Under the pieces are notes generated by a model. That model was not told the origin of the DNA. It worked only from the letters and a program-made list of their open reading frames with translations, and made no database searches. Positions 38,378-45,564 of a stretch of 64,000 nt of DNA are shown one piece after another (within the stretch, counting starts at the first letter, position 1; every line of letters starts with the position of its first letter). Source of the DNA: Gammaproteobacteria bacterium. Its GTDB lineage: Bacteria; Pseudomonadota; Gammaproteobacteria; Pseudomonadales; Pseudohongiellaceae. Made by a program: the position numbers and the translations under genes. The stretch is taken from contig JAQWPL010000026.1 in assembly GCA_029245395.1 (NCBI GenBank), positions 1 through 64,000 on the forward strand, given 5' to 3'.

Positions 38378-39352
38378 TTAGGAATTAACTTTTCTGCAGA
38401 CACTGCTTGTTGAAGTATTCAGGAGTGATGCTGCACGTGCCTGGTTGCCGTTTGTCATTTCAACTGTTAAAGCCACTACATGTCGTTCAATGGCTTTGGT
38501 CAGCTTCTTTAAAGTGACTTTATCACCATTGCTGGCCTCACCAAGAAAATGTTCAATTTCCGCAGTCAACAATTTAAAGCCTTTCCTTTCATGGGTGAAA
38601 GGCATTCTAACCAGTATCTTGAATACCTTATCCTTGTTTTCAATATAAATAAGTGCGAGCAATAAGTAAGTGGTTGCCAAGGGTAGTATCAAGGAAGCGT
38701 TAATGTTTGCGCCGGCCTGCATCAGCAGAATGATTGCAATACCGGATATAACTATAGGCAGAAAACATAACAGTGTTGCCTTGCACTTGTGCCCTGAACT
38801 GCTCTCACCAAATGCGCCATACACATTCAGGCCTATGGCTAAGAGAAGACCAAACATGGCGTATACCTGGAATAACCAGTAATACGGTCCAGCTAGTCGG
38901 GTAATGGAGCTGCCAATCATCTGGTAGCCAGCAATAACCAGGTCAGTACCTAGAACCAACAAAACAAGTACTGTCGTTAGGCCATTTAATATGTGGCTGA
39001 AATATAGGGTCAATTGAGCAGATAGTTTGATATTTCTTATTGATAGACACAACAGCCCAAAGATCGAAAGGATCACCCCCAAATAATAGATCTCGAGGGC
39101 TGCCACTCCGGGTGTAATGAGCTGTGAAAAAGTCAGGAATTGAAGCAGGTTGGTAACACCTGTTCCCAGAAGTACAAGCATCAGTGGCCAGTGGGTAACC
39201 AGCAGATTTCTTTTGTTGCTATTAACGAGTAGCCACAATTTGATAGCGATGGCCAGGAATGAGGGGAATGTGATAAAAAAAATAGGGGAAAAAGCTTCCA
39301 TAATGTCAAGAATCCAGAAAATCCATCTTAGTCCATGTGTCCAGTTGCACAT
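38378..39352 (-). CDS. Seven-helix membrane protein with C-terminal Fis-type helix-turn-helix
   Basis: I do not recognise a named family for the whole protein (about 324 residues). Seven hydrophobic segments span roughly residues 23-46, 56-78, 85-107, 118-146, 160-184, 195-216 and 221-241, counted from the GTG at 39361. The cytoplasmic end has a linker (242-280) and a Fis/HTH_8-like segment at about 285-325: LTKAIERHVVALTVEMTNGN, then QARAASLLNTSTSSVCRKV, which fits the GNQARAAxLLGISxxxxxRK consensus. This suggests a membrane-tethered transcription factor. GTG at 39361 or ATG at 39301 are other possible starts. It is divergent from the first cspA. Confidence 0.75.
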   Translation of the reverse strand: MCNWTHGLRWIFWILDIMEAFSPIFFITFPSFLAIAIKLWLLVNSNKRNLLVTHWPLMLVLLGTGVTNLLQFLTFSQLITPGVAALEIYYLGVILSIFGLLCLSIRNIKLSAQLTLYFSHILNGLTTVLVLLVLGTDLVIAGYQMIGSSITRLAGPYYWLFQVYAMFGLLLAIGLNVYGAFGESSSGHKCKATLLCFLPIVISGIAIILLMQAGANINASLILPLATTYLLLALIYIENKDKVFKILVRMPFTHERKGFKLLTAEIEHFLGEASNGDKVTLKKLTKAIERHVVALTVEMTNGNQARAASLLNTSTSSVCRKVNS

Positions 39353-39569
39353 TGTAAACACATTCCTACGAAACTAATAGTTAACTACAAGTTAATGCCC
39401 TGAACAGGGGCGTGACGCCCAATACAAGAACCGTCGTGTGAAGGATTCCAGATTTCCTTTTTGTAATAGGAGGCCTGGGTCTTGTAATAATATATAAAGT
39501 TAGTATAAACAGTTATTTACAGCAGTCTTCTCGACAGATATTTGCAGTAGATTCCTCAGTATATAAGCG

Positions 39570-39596
39570 TTGACTTACCCATGTAGACTCTATACC
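39570..39596 (+). promoter_or_regulatory. Putative promoter of first cspA-type gene
   Basis: TTGACT at 39570-39575 and TATACC at 39591-39596 with a 15-base spacer. The -35 lies 184 bases before the ATG; in the second csp gene a TTGACT lies 183 bases before its ATG, so the pair supports each other. Confidence 0.5.
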
Positions 39597-39625
39597 GTGC
39601 CTCTCCAGCAACAAGTTAGTCAAAG

Positions 39626-39753
39626 TTTGTCCCTTCCATTGCGCAGTAAATTTACAAATTTCTCCGTCCTGTAAGTTCCAAATTTCAGTCTGTTTTGTGC
39701 TACGCCGCCTCGTCTGAAGGCGATTTATATGTGTTATTTACAGGAGATATTCA
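39626..39753 (+). promoter_or_regulatory. Conserved csp leader RNA, copy 1
   Basis: The 128 bases before the ATG share ordered blocks with the 127-base leader of the second csp gene: TTTGTCCCTTC, GCG, CGTCC, TCCAAAT, CTGTTTT, TGC, then a CGCC/GGCG hairpin just before the ribosome site (CAGGAG). Long structured leaders that open in the cold are known for E. coli cspA; that role here is inferred. Confidence 0.65.
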
Positions 39754-39963
39754 ATGTCCGACAAAGTTAATGGAACCATTAAATGGTTCGACGAAAGCAA
39801 GGGTTTTGGTTTTATTGAGCAGGAGTCCGGCAAGGACGTTTTTGCTCACTACAGCGAAATCATTGGTGAAGGTTACAAATCACTCAACGAAGGTCAGCGT
39901 GTCGAGTTTCTGGTAACCCAGGGACAAAAAGGCCTGCAGGCTGAGCAGATTGTTGCCGTGTAG
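39754..39963 (+). CDS. CspA-family cold-shock protein, copy 1
   Basis: A 69-residue single cold-shock domain that binds single-stranded [25 protein letters not shown] (RNP1), DVFAHYSEI (RNP2) and [12 protein letters not shown]. No acidic tail, unlike the csp gene at 13.8 kb. Preceded by the long leader, followed by its own terminator, so it is a single-gene unit. Close paralogue of the gene at 40237. Cold induction cannot be shown from sequence, though the leader suggests post-transcriptional control. Confidence 0.95.
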   Translation: MSDKVNGTIKWFDESKGFGFIEQESGKDVFAHYSEIIGEGYKSLNEGQRVEFLVTQGQKGLQAEQIVAV

Positions 39964-39987
39964 GCATTGCTTACAAGCAAGATGCGA

Positions 39988-40017
39988 AAGGCAGGCTGGA
40001 AACAGCCTGCCTTTTTT
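39988..40017 (+). terminator. Rho-independent terminator, first cspA-type gene
   Basis: Twelve-base-pair stem AAAGGCAGGCTG / CAGCCTGCCTTT, GAAA tetraloop, T6 tract. Confidence 0.92.
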
Positions 40018-40053
40018 ATGTCTGTTTTTTAATGTTTGCAACGTGCGGCCATA

Positions 40054-40082
40054 TTGACTTCACACGTTTTCAGTAATAATGT
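40054..40082 (+). promoter_or_regulatory. Putative promoter of second cspA-type gene
   Basis: TTGACT at 40054-40059, 17-base spacer, TAATGT at 40077-40082. It would give a leader of about 148 bases. Confidence 0.55.
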
Positions 40083-40109
40083 TCGAAATAGCAACAAAAC
40101 TGTTTCATA

Positions 40110-40236
40110 TTTGTCCCTTCGTTACGCGAATACCCCTAGTAGTGCTTCGTCCCGCAGGCTCCAAATCTAGACTGTTTTCATGCACAACCTGACCGCCTGG
40201 TGGGCGGTATTAAATGTTCAAAAGAGGAAATAAAAA
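40110..40236 (+). promoter_or_regulatory. Conserved csp leader RNA, copy 2
   Basis: Shares TTTGTCCCTTC, CGTCC, TCCAAAT and CTGTTTT blocks with the leader of copy 1, in the same order and over almost the same length. A strong hairpin ACCGCC / GGCGGT (5-base loop, 40193-40209) precedes the ribosome site (AGAGGAAA), in the place of the weaker CGCC/GGCG hairpin in copy 1. Confidence 0.65.
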
Positions 40237-40446
40237 ATGACTGAGAAGGTCAAAGGAACCGTTAAGTGGTTCAACGAAAGCAAAGGGTACGGATTTATCT
40301 CCCAGGAAGGGGGGGCTGATGTATTTGCGCATTTCAGCGCCATTCAGGGAGAGGGTTTCAAAACCCTGACAGAAGGTCAGCAGGTAGAATTTACCGTAGG
40401 TCAGGGCCAGAAAGGGCCGCAGGCTGAAGAGATAGTCGCGATTTAA
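40237..40446 (+). CDS. CspA-family cold-shock protein, copy 2
   Basis: A 69-residue cold-shock domain: [19 protein letters not shown] (RNP1 with Tyr), DVFAHFSAI (RNP2), and [12 protein letters not shown]. It is a tandem paralogue of the gene 274 bases upstream, the whole unit (promoter, leader, gene, terminator) appearing duplicated and then diverged. It is followed by a terminator shared with convergent gltA. RNA-chaperone function is expected from the family. Confidence 0.95.
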   Translation: MTEKVKGTVKWFNESKGYGFISQEGGADVFAHFSAIQGEGFKTLTEGQQVEFTVGQGQKGPQAEEIVAI

Positions 40447-40482
40447 AGCGGACACAACTTTTTTACCGCAGGATTTACCATG

Positions 40483-40512
40483 AAAAAGCAGGCCTGGCGC
40501 CTGCTTTTTTTT
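40483..40512. terminator. Rho-independent terminator, second cspA-type gene / gltA
   Basis: Stem AAAAAGCAGGC / GCCTGCTTTTT with a five-base loop and T8 tract. It separates convergent csp and gltA, 12 bases from the gltA stop. Confidence 0.9.
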
Positions 40513-40523
40513 GTGTAAAAAAT

Positions 40524-41801
40524 CTAGCCCGGATAATCCCGCTGGGTAGGACCCGTATATAATTGACGTGGGCGACCTATTTTGAATGGGTTGCTGATCA
40601 TCTCGTGCCAGTGGGCTACCCAACCCGGTGTTCTGCCGGTAGCAAAAATCACAGTGAACAAGTTGGTAGGAATGCCAATAGCTTTCAGAATAATCCCTGA
40701 ATAGAAATCCACGTTGGGATAGAGATTGCGCTCAATGAAGTAATCGTCTTCCAGTGCAATTCGCTCCAATTCCTTGGCAATTGGCAACAAAGGATCGTTT
40801 TCTATGCCCATTTCCTTCATAACATTTTTTGCGGCATCTCGCAGGACATGAGCGCGGGGATCAAAATTCTTGTAAACGCGATGACCAAAGCCCATCAGTT
40901 TTACCGGGTCATTCTTGTCCTTGACGCGCTTGATGTAGTCCGGGATGTGGGATATATCGCCAATTTCATTGAGCATGGTCAGCACAGCTTCGTTTGCACC
41001 GCCATGTGACGGGCCCCACAGCGCTGTAATGCCAGAAGAAATACAGGCATAGGGATTGGCGCCAGTTGAGCCAGCCAAACGTACTGTGGAAGTTGAGGCA
41101 TTTTGCTCATGGTCGGCATGGAGTAAAAAAATCTTGTCCATGGCATCCGCGAGCACCGGATTAGGAACATATTCCTCACAGGGTGTGGCAAACATCATGT
41201 GCAGGAAATTCTCGGAAAAACTCAATTCATTGCGCGGGTACATGAAGGGCTGGCCAATGGAATATTTGTAGGTCATAGCCGCCAGGGTAGGGATCTTCGC
41301 AATCAGACGTACAGCAACTGCCTTGCGGTGTTCAATGTTATTGATCTTCAAATCGTCATGATAGAAGGCAGACAAGGCCCCAACTGCACCAATCATAACG
41401 GCCATTGGGTGGGCGTGGCGGGGAAAACTGGTAAACAGGTTACAGATTTGTTCGTGCACCATGGTGTGGTGCTTGATGTTGTCGATGAAGGTGGCTTTTT
41501 CTTCCGAGTCAGGGAGTTTACCATTCAATAATAAATAGCAGCATTCCATGAAGTCGGATTTTTCGGCGAGCTGTTCTATGGGGTAGCCACGGTAAAGTAA
41601 CACCCCTTTGCTACCGTCTATATAGGTAATGGCAGAGTCGCAGGAGGCCGTAGACATAAAGCCAGGATCGTAGGTAAAGATACCTTTGGCAACCAGGCTG
41701 CGGACATCAACGACATCTGGGCCAGTGCTGCCCTCATATACGGGTAACTCGATAGGCTCGTCAATGCCATCCATTGTCAACTGAGCTTTTTTCTCAGTCA
41801 T
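40524..41801 (-). CDS. gltA: Citrate synthase (type II) GltA
   Basis: A 425-residue enzyme joining oxaloacetate and acetyl-CoA. Catalytic regions are [20 protein letters not shown] (His), [15 protein letters not shown] (His) and [13 protein letters not shown] (Asp). It starts at the ATG at 41801, preceded by AGGAGTCCT; the frame is open to 41888 but lacks a ribosome site there. Length and sequence fit the hexameric, NADH-sensitive gammaproteobacterial type. It is divergent from sdhC, the standard arrangement with the sdh-suc operon. Confidence 0.97.
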   Translation of the reverse strand: MTEKKAQLTMDGIDEPIELPVYEGSTGPDVVDVRSLVAKGIFTYDPGFMSTASCDSAITYIDGSKGVLLYRGYPIEQLAEKSDFMECCYLLLNGKLPDSEEKATFIDNIKHHTMVHEQICNLFTSFPRHAHPMAVMIGAVGALSAFYHDDLKINNIEHRKAVAVRLIAKIPTLAAMTYKYSIGQPFMYPRNELSFSENFLHMMFATPCEEYVPNPVLADAMDKIFLLHADHEQNASTSTVRLAGSTGANPYACISSGITALWGPSHGGANEAVLTMLNEIGDISHIPDYIKRVKDKNDPVKLMGFGHRVYKNFDPRAHVLRDAAKNVMKEMGIENDPLLPIAKELERIALEDDYFIERNLYPNVDFYSGIILKAIGIPTNLFTVIFATGRTPGWVAHWHEMISNPFKIGRPRQLYTGPTQRDYPG

Positions 41802-42242
41802 TAGGACTCCTATGTACTTTGGACAGATAAATTGTAATTCGGTGACGAACGGCAGGGAATTTTGCGCGCTGTTACGGAGGCGCAACATTATCCGCTGATC
41901 TCGTAATTGTCAATTTAAAAGCGTGGCGTCGGTCACGTCAAGTATGCGTGTAATATACCGATTGAGCACCTTTAAAGCCGGAATATGTAAGGAAAAATTG
42001 TTTGTTAGTTTTTTCTGTATTTGTTAGAAAAGGATTCAAACAAAGCGGGTAATTAGGCATAATGTCAGCCGCTTGCTACAGCACTCTTAAGATTGATCGA
42101 TTTTAGTTATCAGAAAATGCTTGCCTGATTAATAAAATTTATAAAAAGCTATGATGAATTATGAAACGAATTTCACGCTGTATCGCAAACCATTTTTAGG
42201 TTCTAAAATTACTCCTATAAATAGATGTAGCAAGAGGATAGT
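41802..42242. other. Divergent gltA/sdhC control region
   Basis: About 440 bases, AT-rich. It must carry promoters for gltA and the large sdh-suc operon. A weak candidate for sdhC is TTCAAA at 42035-42040, 17 bases, CATAAT at 42058-42063. No repeat or small gene was recognised. In E. coli the same region is controlled by ArcA, Fur/RyhB and CRP; I cannot identify those sites here with confidence. Confidence 0.45.
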
Positions 42243-42629
42243 GTGACTTCTCCTTCCCGGGACAAACGGCCCGTCAATCTCGACATCAGCACCATTAAGC
42301 TGCCGCTGGCGGCTATTACCTCTATTACGCATCGTATATCAGGCCTTATCCTGTTTGTTGGCATTGGCATTTTGTTGTGGATGCTGAACTTGTCCCTGTC
42401 AGGACAGGCAGGCTTTGACCGCCTGCAGGATCTACTCACTAATCCCCTGGCTACATTTATTGTTTGGGGTGTTTTGTCAGCGTTGGCTTACCACATGGTG
42501 GCAGGGGTCAAGCATTTGCTTCTGGATATCGGTTTTGGTGAAAGCAAAGAAGCTGCGCCGATTGCTGCCACCGTGGTAATTATTGTGAGCCTTCTCCTGA
42601 TTGTGATCCTGGGGGTGTGGTTGTGGTAA
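42243..42629 (+). CDS. sdhC: Succinate dehydrogenase cytochrome b556 subunit SdhC
   Basis: A 128-residue membrane anchor with three helices. The N-terminal RPVNLDISTIKLPLAAITSITHRISGLILFVGIG holds the quinone-site Ser/Arg, and HMVAGVKHLLLDIG holds the haem-b histidine. Start is GTG at 42243, after AAGAGGATAGT. The gene overlaps sdhD by a few bases, as is usual. First gene of an operon of nine TCA genes (sdhCDAB-sucAB-lpd-sucCD). Confidence 0.95.
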   Translation: MTSPSRDKRPVNLDISTIKLPLAAITSITHRISGLILFVGIGILLWMLNLSLSGQAGFDRLQDLLTNPLATFIVWGVLSALAYHMVAGVKHLLLDIGFGESKEAAPIAATVVIIVSLLLIVILGVWLW

Positions 42630-42991
42630 CAAACGTGATTAGCTTCGGACGCAGTGGTCTCTATGACTGGATAGTTCAGCGTATTAGTGCTGTCGTTATC
42701 CTTTTATATGTACTGTGTCATGCCGCCATTATTCTTAGTACCCCGGACATGGATTATGTGCGCTGGCGTGCCTTGTTTGCTGACACCGGTATGCGTTTTT
42801 TCAGTCTGGTGGCCCTTGCGGCTCTGTGCGCCCATGCCTGGATCGGTATCTGGACCATCGCTACCGATTATTTGACTTCGCGTATCTTGGGGCCAAAGGC
42901 CACCTTCATCCGGTTTCTGTTTCTGTTGATCTGTCTTGGGACCATTGTGGTCTATTTCATCTGGGGCATCATGATTTTGTGGAGTGCATAG
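42617..42991 (+). CDS. sdhD: Succinate dehydrogenase membrane anchor subunit SdhD
   Basis: A 124-residue anchor with three membrane helices. It has the FGRSGLYDWIVQRISAVVILLYVLCH start and the AHAWIGIWTIATDYL segment with conserved histidine and tyrosine near the quinone site. The start is GTG at 42617 or at 42623; the second is better spaced from a GGGGGT ribosome site. Either way it overlaps the end of sdhC. sdhA begins four bases after its stop. Confidence 0.93.
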   Translation: MVVVTNVISFGRSGLYDWIVQRISAVVILLYVLCHAAIILSTPDMDYVRWRALFADTGMRFFSLVALAALCAHAWIGIWTIATDYLTSRILGPKATFIRFLFLLICLGTIVVYFIWGIMILWSA

Positions 42992-42994
42992 GGC

Positions 42995-44767
42995 GTGGCC
43001 AATATTCGAACAATTACATTTGACGGCCTGATTGTTGGTGGCGGTGGTTCCGGACTGCGTTCTGCGTTGGAATTATCTCAGTCTGGTTATAAAACGGCCG
43101 TCATCTCCAAGGTATTCCCGACCCGCTCCCATACAGTTTCCGCACAGGGCGGCATCACCTGTGCCATTGCCAGTAACGACCCCGATGATGACTGGCGCTG
43201 GCATATGTATGACACGGTGAAAGGTTCCGACTATATCGGTGACCAGGACGCCATCGAATATATGTGTAGTGAAGGCCCGCAGGCTGTATTTGAGCTTGAG
43301 CACATGGGCTTGCCATTCTCTCGCAACCCCGATGGGCGTATTTACCAACGTCCCTTTGGTGGTCAGTCAAGGGATTATGGCAAAGGTGGACAGGCATCCA
43401 GAACCTGCGCAGCTGCTGACCGTACCGGCCATGCACTGCTGCATACTCTTTACCAGGCCAACCTGAAAAACAATACTGTTTTTTTTAACGAGTGGTATGC
43501 GGTAGATATGGTTAAGAACCAGGACGGTGTTATCGCCGGAGTCATTGCTATCTGCATGGAAACTGGTGAAGTCGTCTATGTGAAATCTAAAGCGACTGTC
43601 ATAGCCACTGGCGGAGCGGGGCGCATTTATGCGTCTACCACTAATGCTCTGATTAATACCGGTGACGGCATTGGTATGGCACTGCGTGCCGGTTTTCCCA
43701 TGCAGGATATGGAAATGTGGCAGTTTCATCCCACTGGTATTCACCTGGCCGGCGTTCTGGTCACTGAAGGTAGTCGTGGTGAAGGTGGCTATCTGATTAA
43801 TAAGGATGGCGAGCGTTTCATGGAACGTTATGCACCGAATGCAAAGGACCTGGCTGGACGCGATGTAGTTGCCCGTTCCATGGTGCTGGAAATCCTGGAT
43901 GGCCGTGGCTGTGGACCGGATGCAGATCATGTGCTGTTGAAACTGGATCATTTAGGCGAGAAAGTCCTGAACGAAAAACTCCCCGGCATACTGGAGCTAT
44001 CACGGACCTTCGCTCATGTGGATCCTGTGCACGCACCGATACCTGTGGTACCAACGTGTCACTATATGATGGGCGGCATACCGACCAATATTCATGGGCA
44101 GGCACTGAGTATGGATGCCGAGGGCAACGACAATGTAATTGAAGGCCTGTTTGCTGTAGGCGAGGCCGCCTGCGTTTCTGTGCATGGCGCGAATCGTCTC
44201 GGCGGCAATTCCCTGCTCGACCTGGTGGTCTTCGGTCGCGCTGCGGGTATCCAGATAGAAAAAATGCTAAGCCAGGGGCTGGAACAACGTGAAGCCAGTG
44301 AAAGTGATATAGAGGGTGCAATGGCACGCCTGGACAGATTGAACAATTCTACCTCCGGTGAAAAAACCGCCGATCTGCGAAAGGAATTGCAGAACATTAT
44401 GCAGAATCATTTTGGGGTATTCAGAAAAGGGGATTTCATGCAGGAGGGCATTGAAAAGCTCGCTGATTTGCGTGAACGCATTAACAATGTGCATCTGGAA
44501 GACAAGAGCAATACTTTTAATACGGCACGAGTTGAAGCGCTTGAACTGAAAAACCTGTTTGAAGTTGCCGAATCCACTGCCATTTCGGCAGAAGGCAGGA
44601 ATGAAAGTCGTGGTGCTCATGCCCGTGAAGATTTCACCACACGGGATGACGAAAACTGGTTATGTCATTCCATGTATTTCCCGGAGAGCAAAACATTGGG
44701 TAAGCGGGATGTAAATTTCAAACCGAAGACGGTACCGACGTTTGAGCCCATGGAAAGAAAATATTAG
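42995..44767 (+). CDS. sdhA: Succinate dehydrogenase flavoprotein subunit SdhA
   Basis: A 590-residue subunit with covalently bound FAD. The flavin-attachment stretch [17 protein letters not shown] has the conserved His. The dinucleotide motif is [16 protein letters not shown]. Catalytic and substrate residues lie in [23 protein letters not shown] and [14 protein letters not shown], and the end is [14 protein letters not shown]. Start is GTG at 42995. It oxidises succinate to fumarate in Complex II and passes electrons to SdhB. Confidence 0.97.
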   Translation: MANIRTITFDGLIVGGGGSGLRSALELSQSGYKTAVISKVFPTRSHTVSAQGGITCAIASNDPDDDWRWHMYDTVKGSDYIGDQDAIEYMCSEGPQAVFELEHMGLPFSRNPDGRIYQRPFGGQSRDYGKGGQASRTCAAADRTGHALLHTLYQANLKNNTVFFNEWYAVDMVKNQDGVIAGVIAICMETGEVVYVKSKATVIATGGAGRIYASTTNALINTGDGIGMALRAGFPMQDMEMWQFHPTGIHLAGVLVTEGSRGEGGYLINKDGERFMERYAPNAKDLAGRDVVARSMVLEILDGRGCGPDADHVLLKLDHLGEKVLNEKLPGILELSRTFAHVDPVHAPIPVVPTCHYMMGGIPTNIHGQALSMDAEGNDNVIEGLFAVGEAACVSVHGANRLGGNSLLDLVVFGRAAGIQIEKMLSQGLEQREASESDIEGAMARLDRLNNSTSGEKTADLRKELQNIMQNHFGVFRKGDFMQEGIEKLADLRERINNVHLEDKSNTFNTARVEALELKNLFEVAESTAISAEGRNESRGAHAREDFTTRDDENWLCHSMYFPESKTLGKRDVNFKPKTVPTFEPMERKY

Positions 44768-44809
44768 CCGCTTCGCGGGATAAAAAATAAAGCATTAGAG
44801 AACAACTCC

Positions 44810-45514
44810 ATGCAAGTCAGCATATACCGATATAACCCGGAAACAGATCTGAAACCCAGTATGCAGGATTTCCAGGTCGAGATTCCCAACGACAAAGACA
44901 TCATGATTCTGGATGTTCTCGCCCTGGTTAAAGAGCAGGACGATAGTGTTGCTTACCGCCGCTCCTGTCGGGAAGGTGTTTGCGGTTCAGATGGCATAAA
45001 CATGAACGGCATCAACGGATTGGCATGTATCACACCAATTTCCGCCGTGACTAAAAAAGACAAACTGATTCTGCGCCCGTTGCCTGGGTTGCCTATAGTT
45101 CGTGATCTGGTTGTCGACATGACAGCTTTTTACAAGCAATACGAGCGCATCAAGCCCTACTTGCAGAACGATGAAGCTACGCCTGCAATAGAACGCCTTC
45201 AGTCTCCAGAAGACCGAGCAAAACTGGACGGCCTTTACGAGTGCATTCTCTGTGCTTGCTGTTCTACCAACTGCCCTTCATTTTGGTGGAACCCGGAAAA
45301 ATTCGTCGGCCCGGCGGGCTTGCTTCAGGCTTACCGGTTTCTTGCGGACAGTCGGGATACCCATACGGAAGAAAGGCTGGCTGATCTGGAAGATCCGTTT
45401 AGTGTCTTCAGATGTCGTGGCATCATGAATTGTGTAGCTGTATGCCCGAAAGGACTCAATCCCACCAAAGCCATTGGTCATATCCGTTCCATGCTGATGG
45501 AAAGGGGCGCTTGA
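44810..45514 (+). CDS. sdhB: Succinate dehydrogenase iron-sulphur subunit SdhB
   Basis: A 234-residue subunit with three Fe-S clusters. The 2Fe-2S site is in SCREGVCGSDGINMNGINGLAC, the 4Fe-4S in CILCACCSTNCP and the 3Fe-4S in CRGIMNCVAVCPKGLNPTKAIG. It carries electrons from FAD to quinone. ATG at 44810. Forty-two bases separate it from sdhA; sucA follows after 50. Confidence 0.97.
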   Translation: MQVSIYRYNPETDLKPSMQDFQVEIPNDKDIMILDVLALVKEQDDSVAYRRSCREGVCGSDGINMNGINGLACITPISAVTKKDKLILRPLPGLPIVRDLVVDMTAFYKQYERIKPYLQNDEATPAIERLQSPEDRAKLDGLYECILCACCSTNCPSFWWNPEKFVGPAGLLQAYRFLADSRDTHTEERLADLEDPFSVFRCRGIMNCVAVCPKGLNPTKAIGHIRSMLMERGA

Positions 45515-45564
45515 TCCATTTGTTTACCCAGTCTATTCCCCAGGGAATCAGAAGAGAATAAACA

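Larger units (their letters stand above)
39362..39753 (+). other. Divergent region with long leader of the first cspA-type gene
   Basis: About 390 bases. The right half holds a promoter and a long 5' leader for the csp gene (listed separately). The left half must drive the membrane-regulator gene. No other coding frame is supported. Confidence 0.5.

Noticed and set aside
32748-40523. Attachment-site pair for an island integrated at tRNA-Glu
   Set aside because: I looked for a second copy of the tRNA 3' end (CCCCTAGGGGACGCCA) downstream to 40.5 kb and saw only a short partial resemblance near 40131; no integrase gene either.
43367-43951. Long open frames antisense to sdhA (also 43818-44327), ftsK (20899-21312), serS and tnpA-like shadows
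   Set aside because: They lie wholly inside strongly supported genes on the other strand, have no ribosome sites or recognisable domains, and follow from the codon bias of the real gene.
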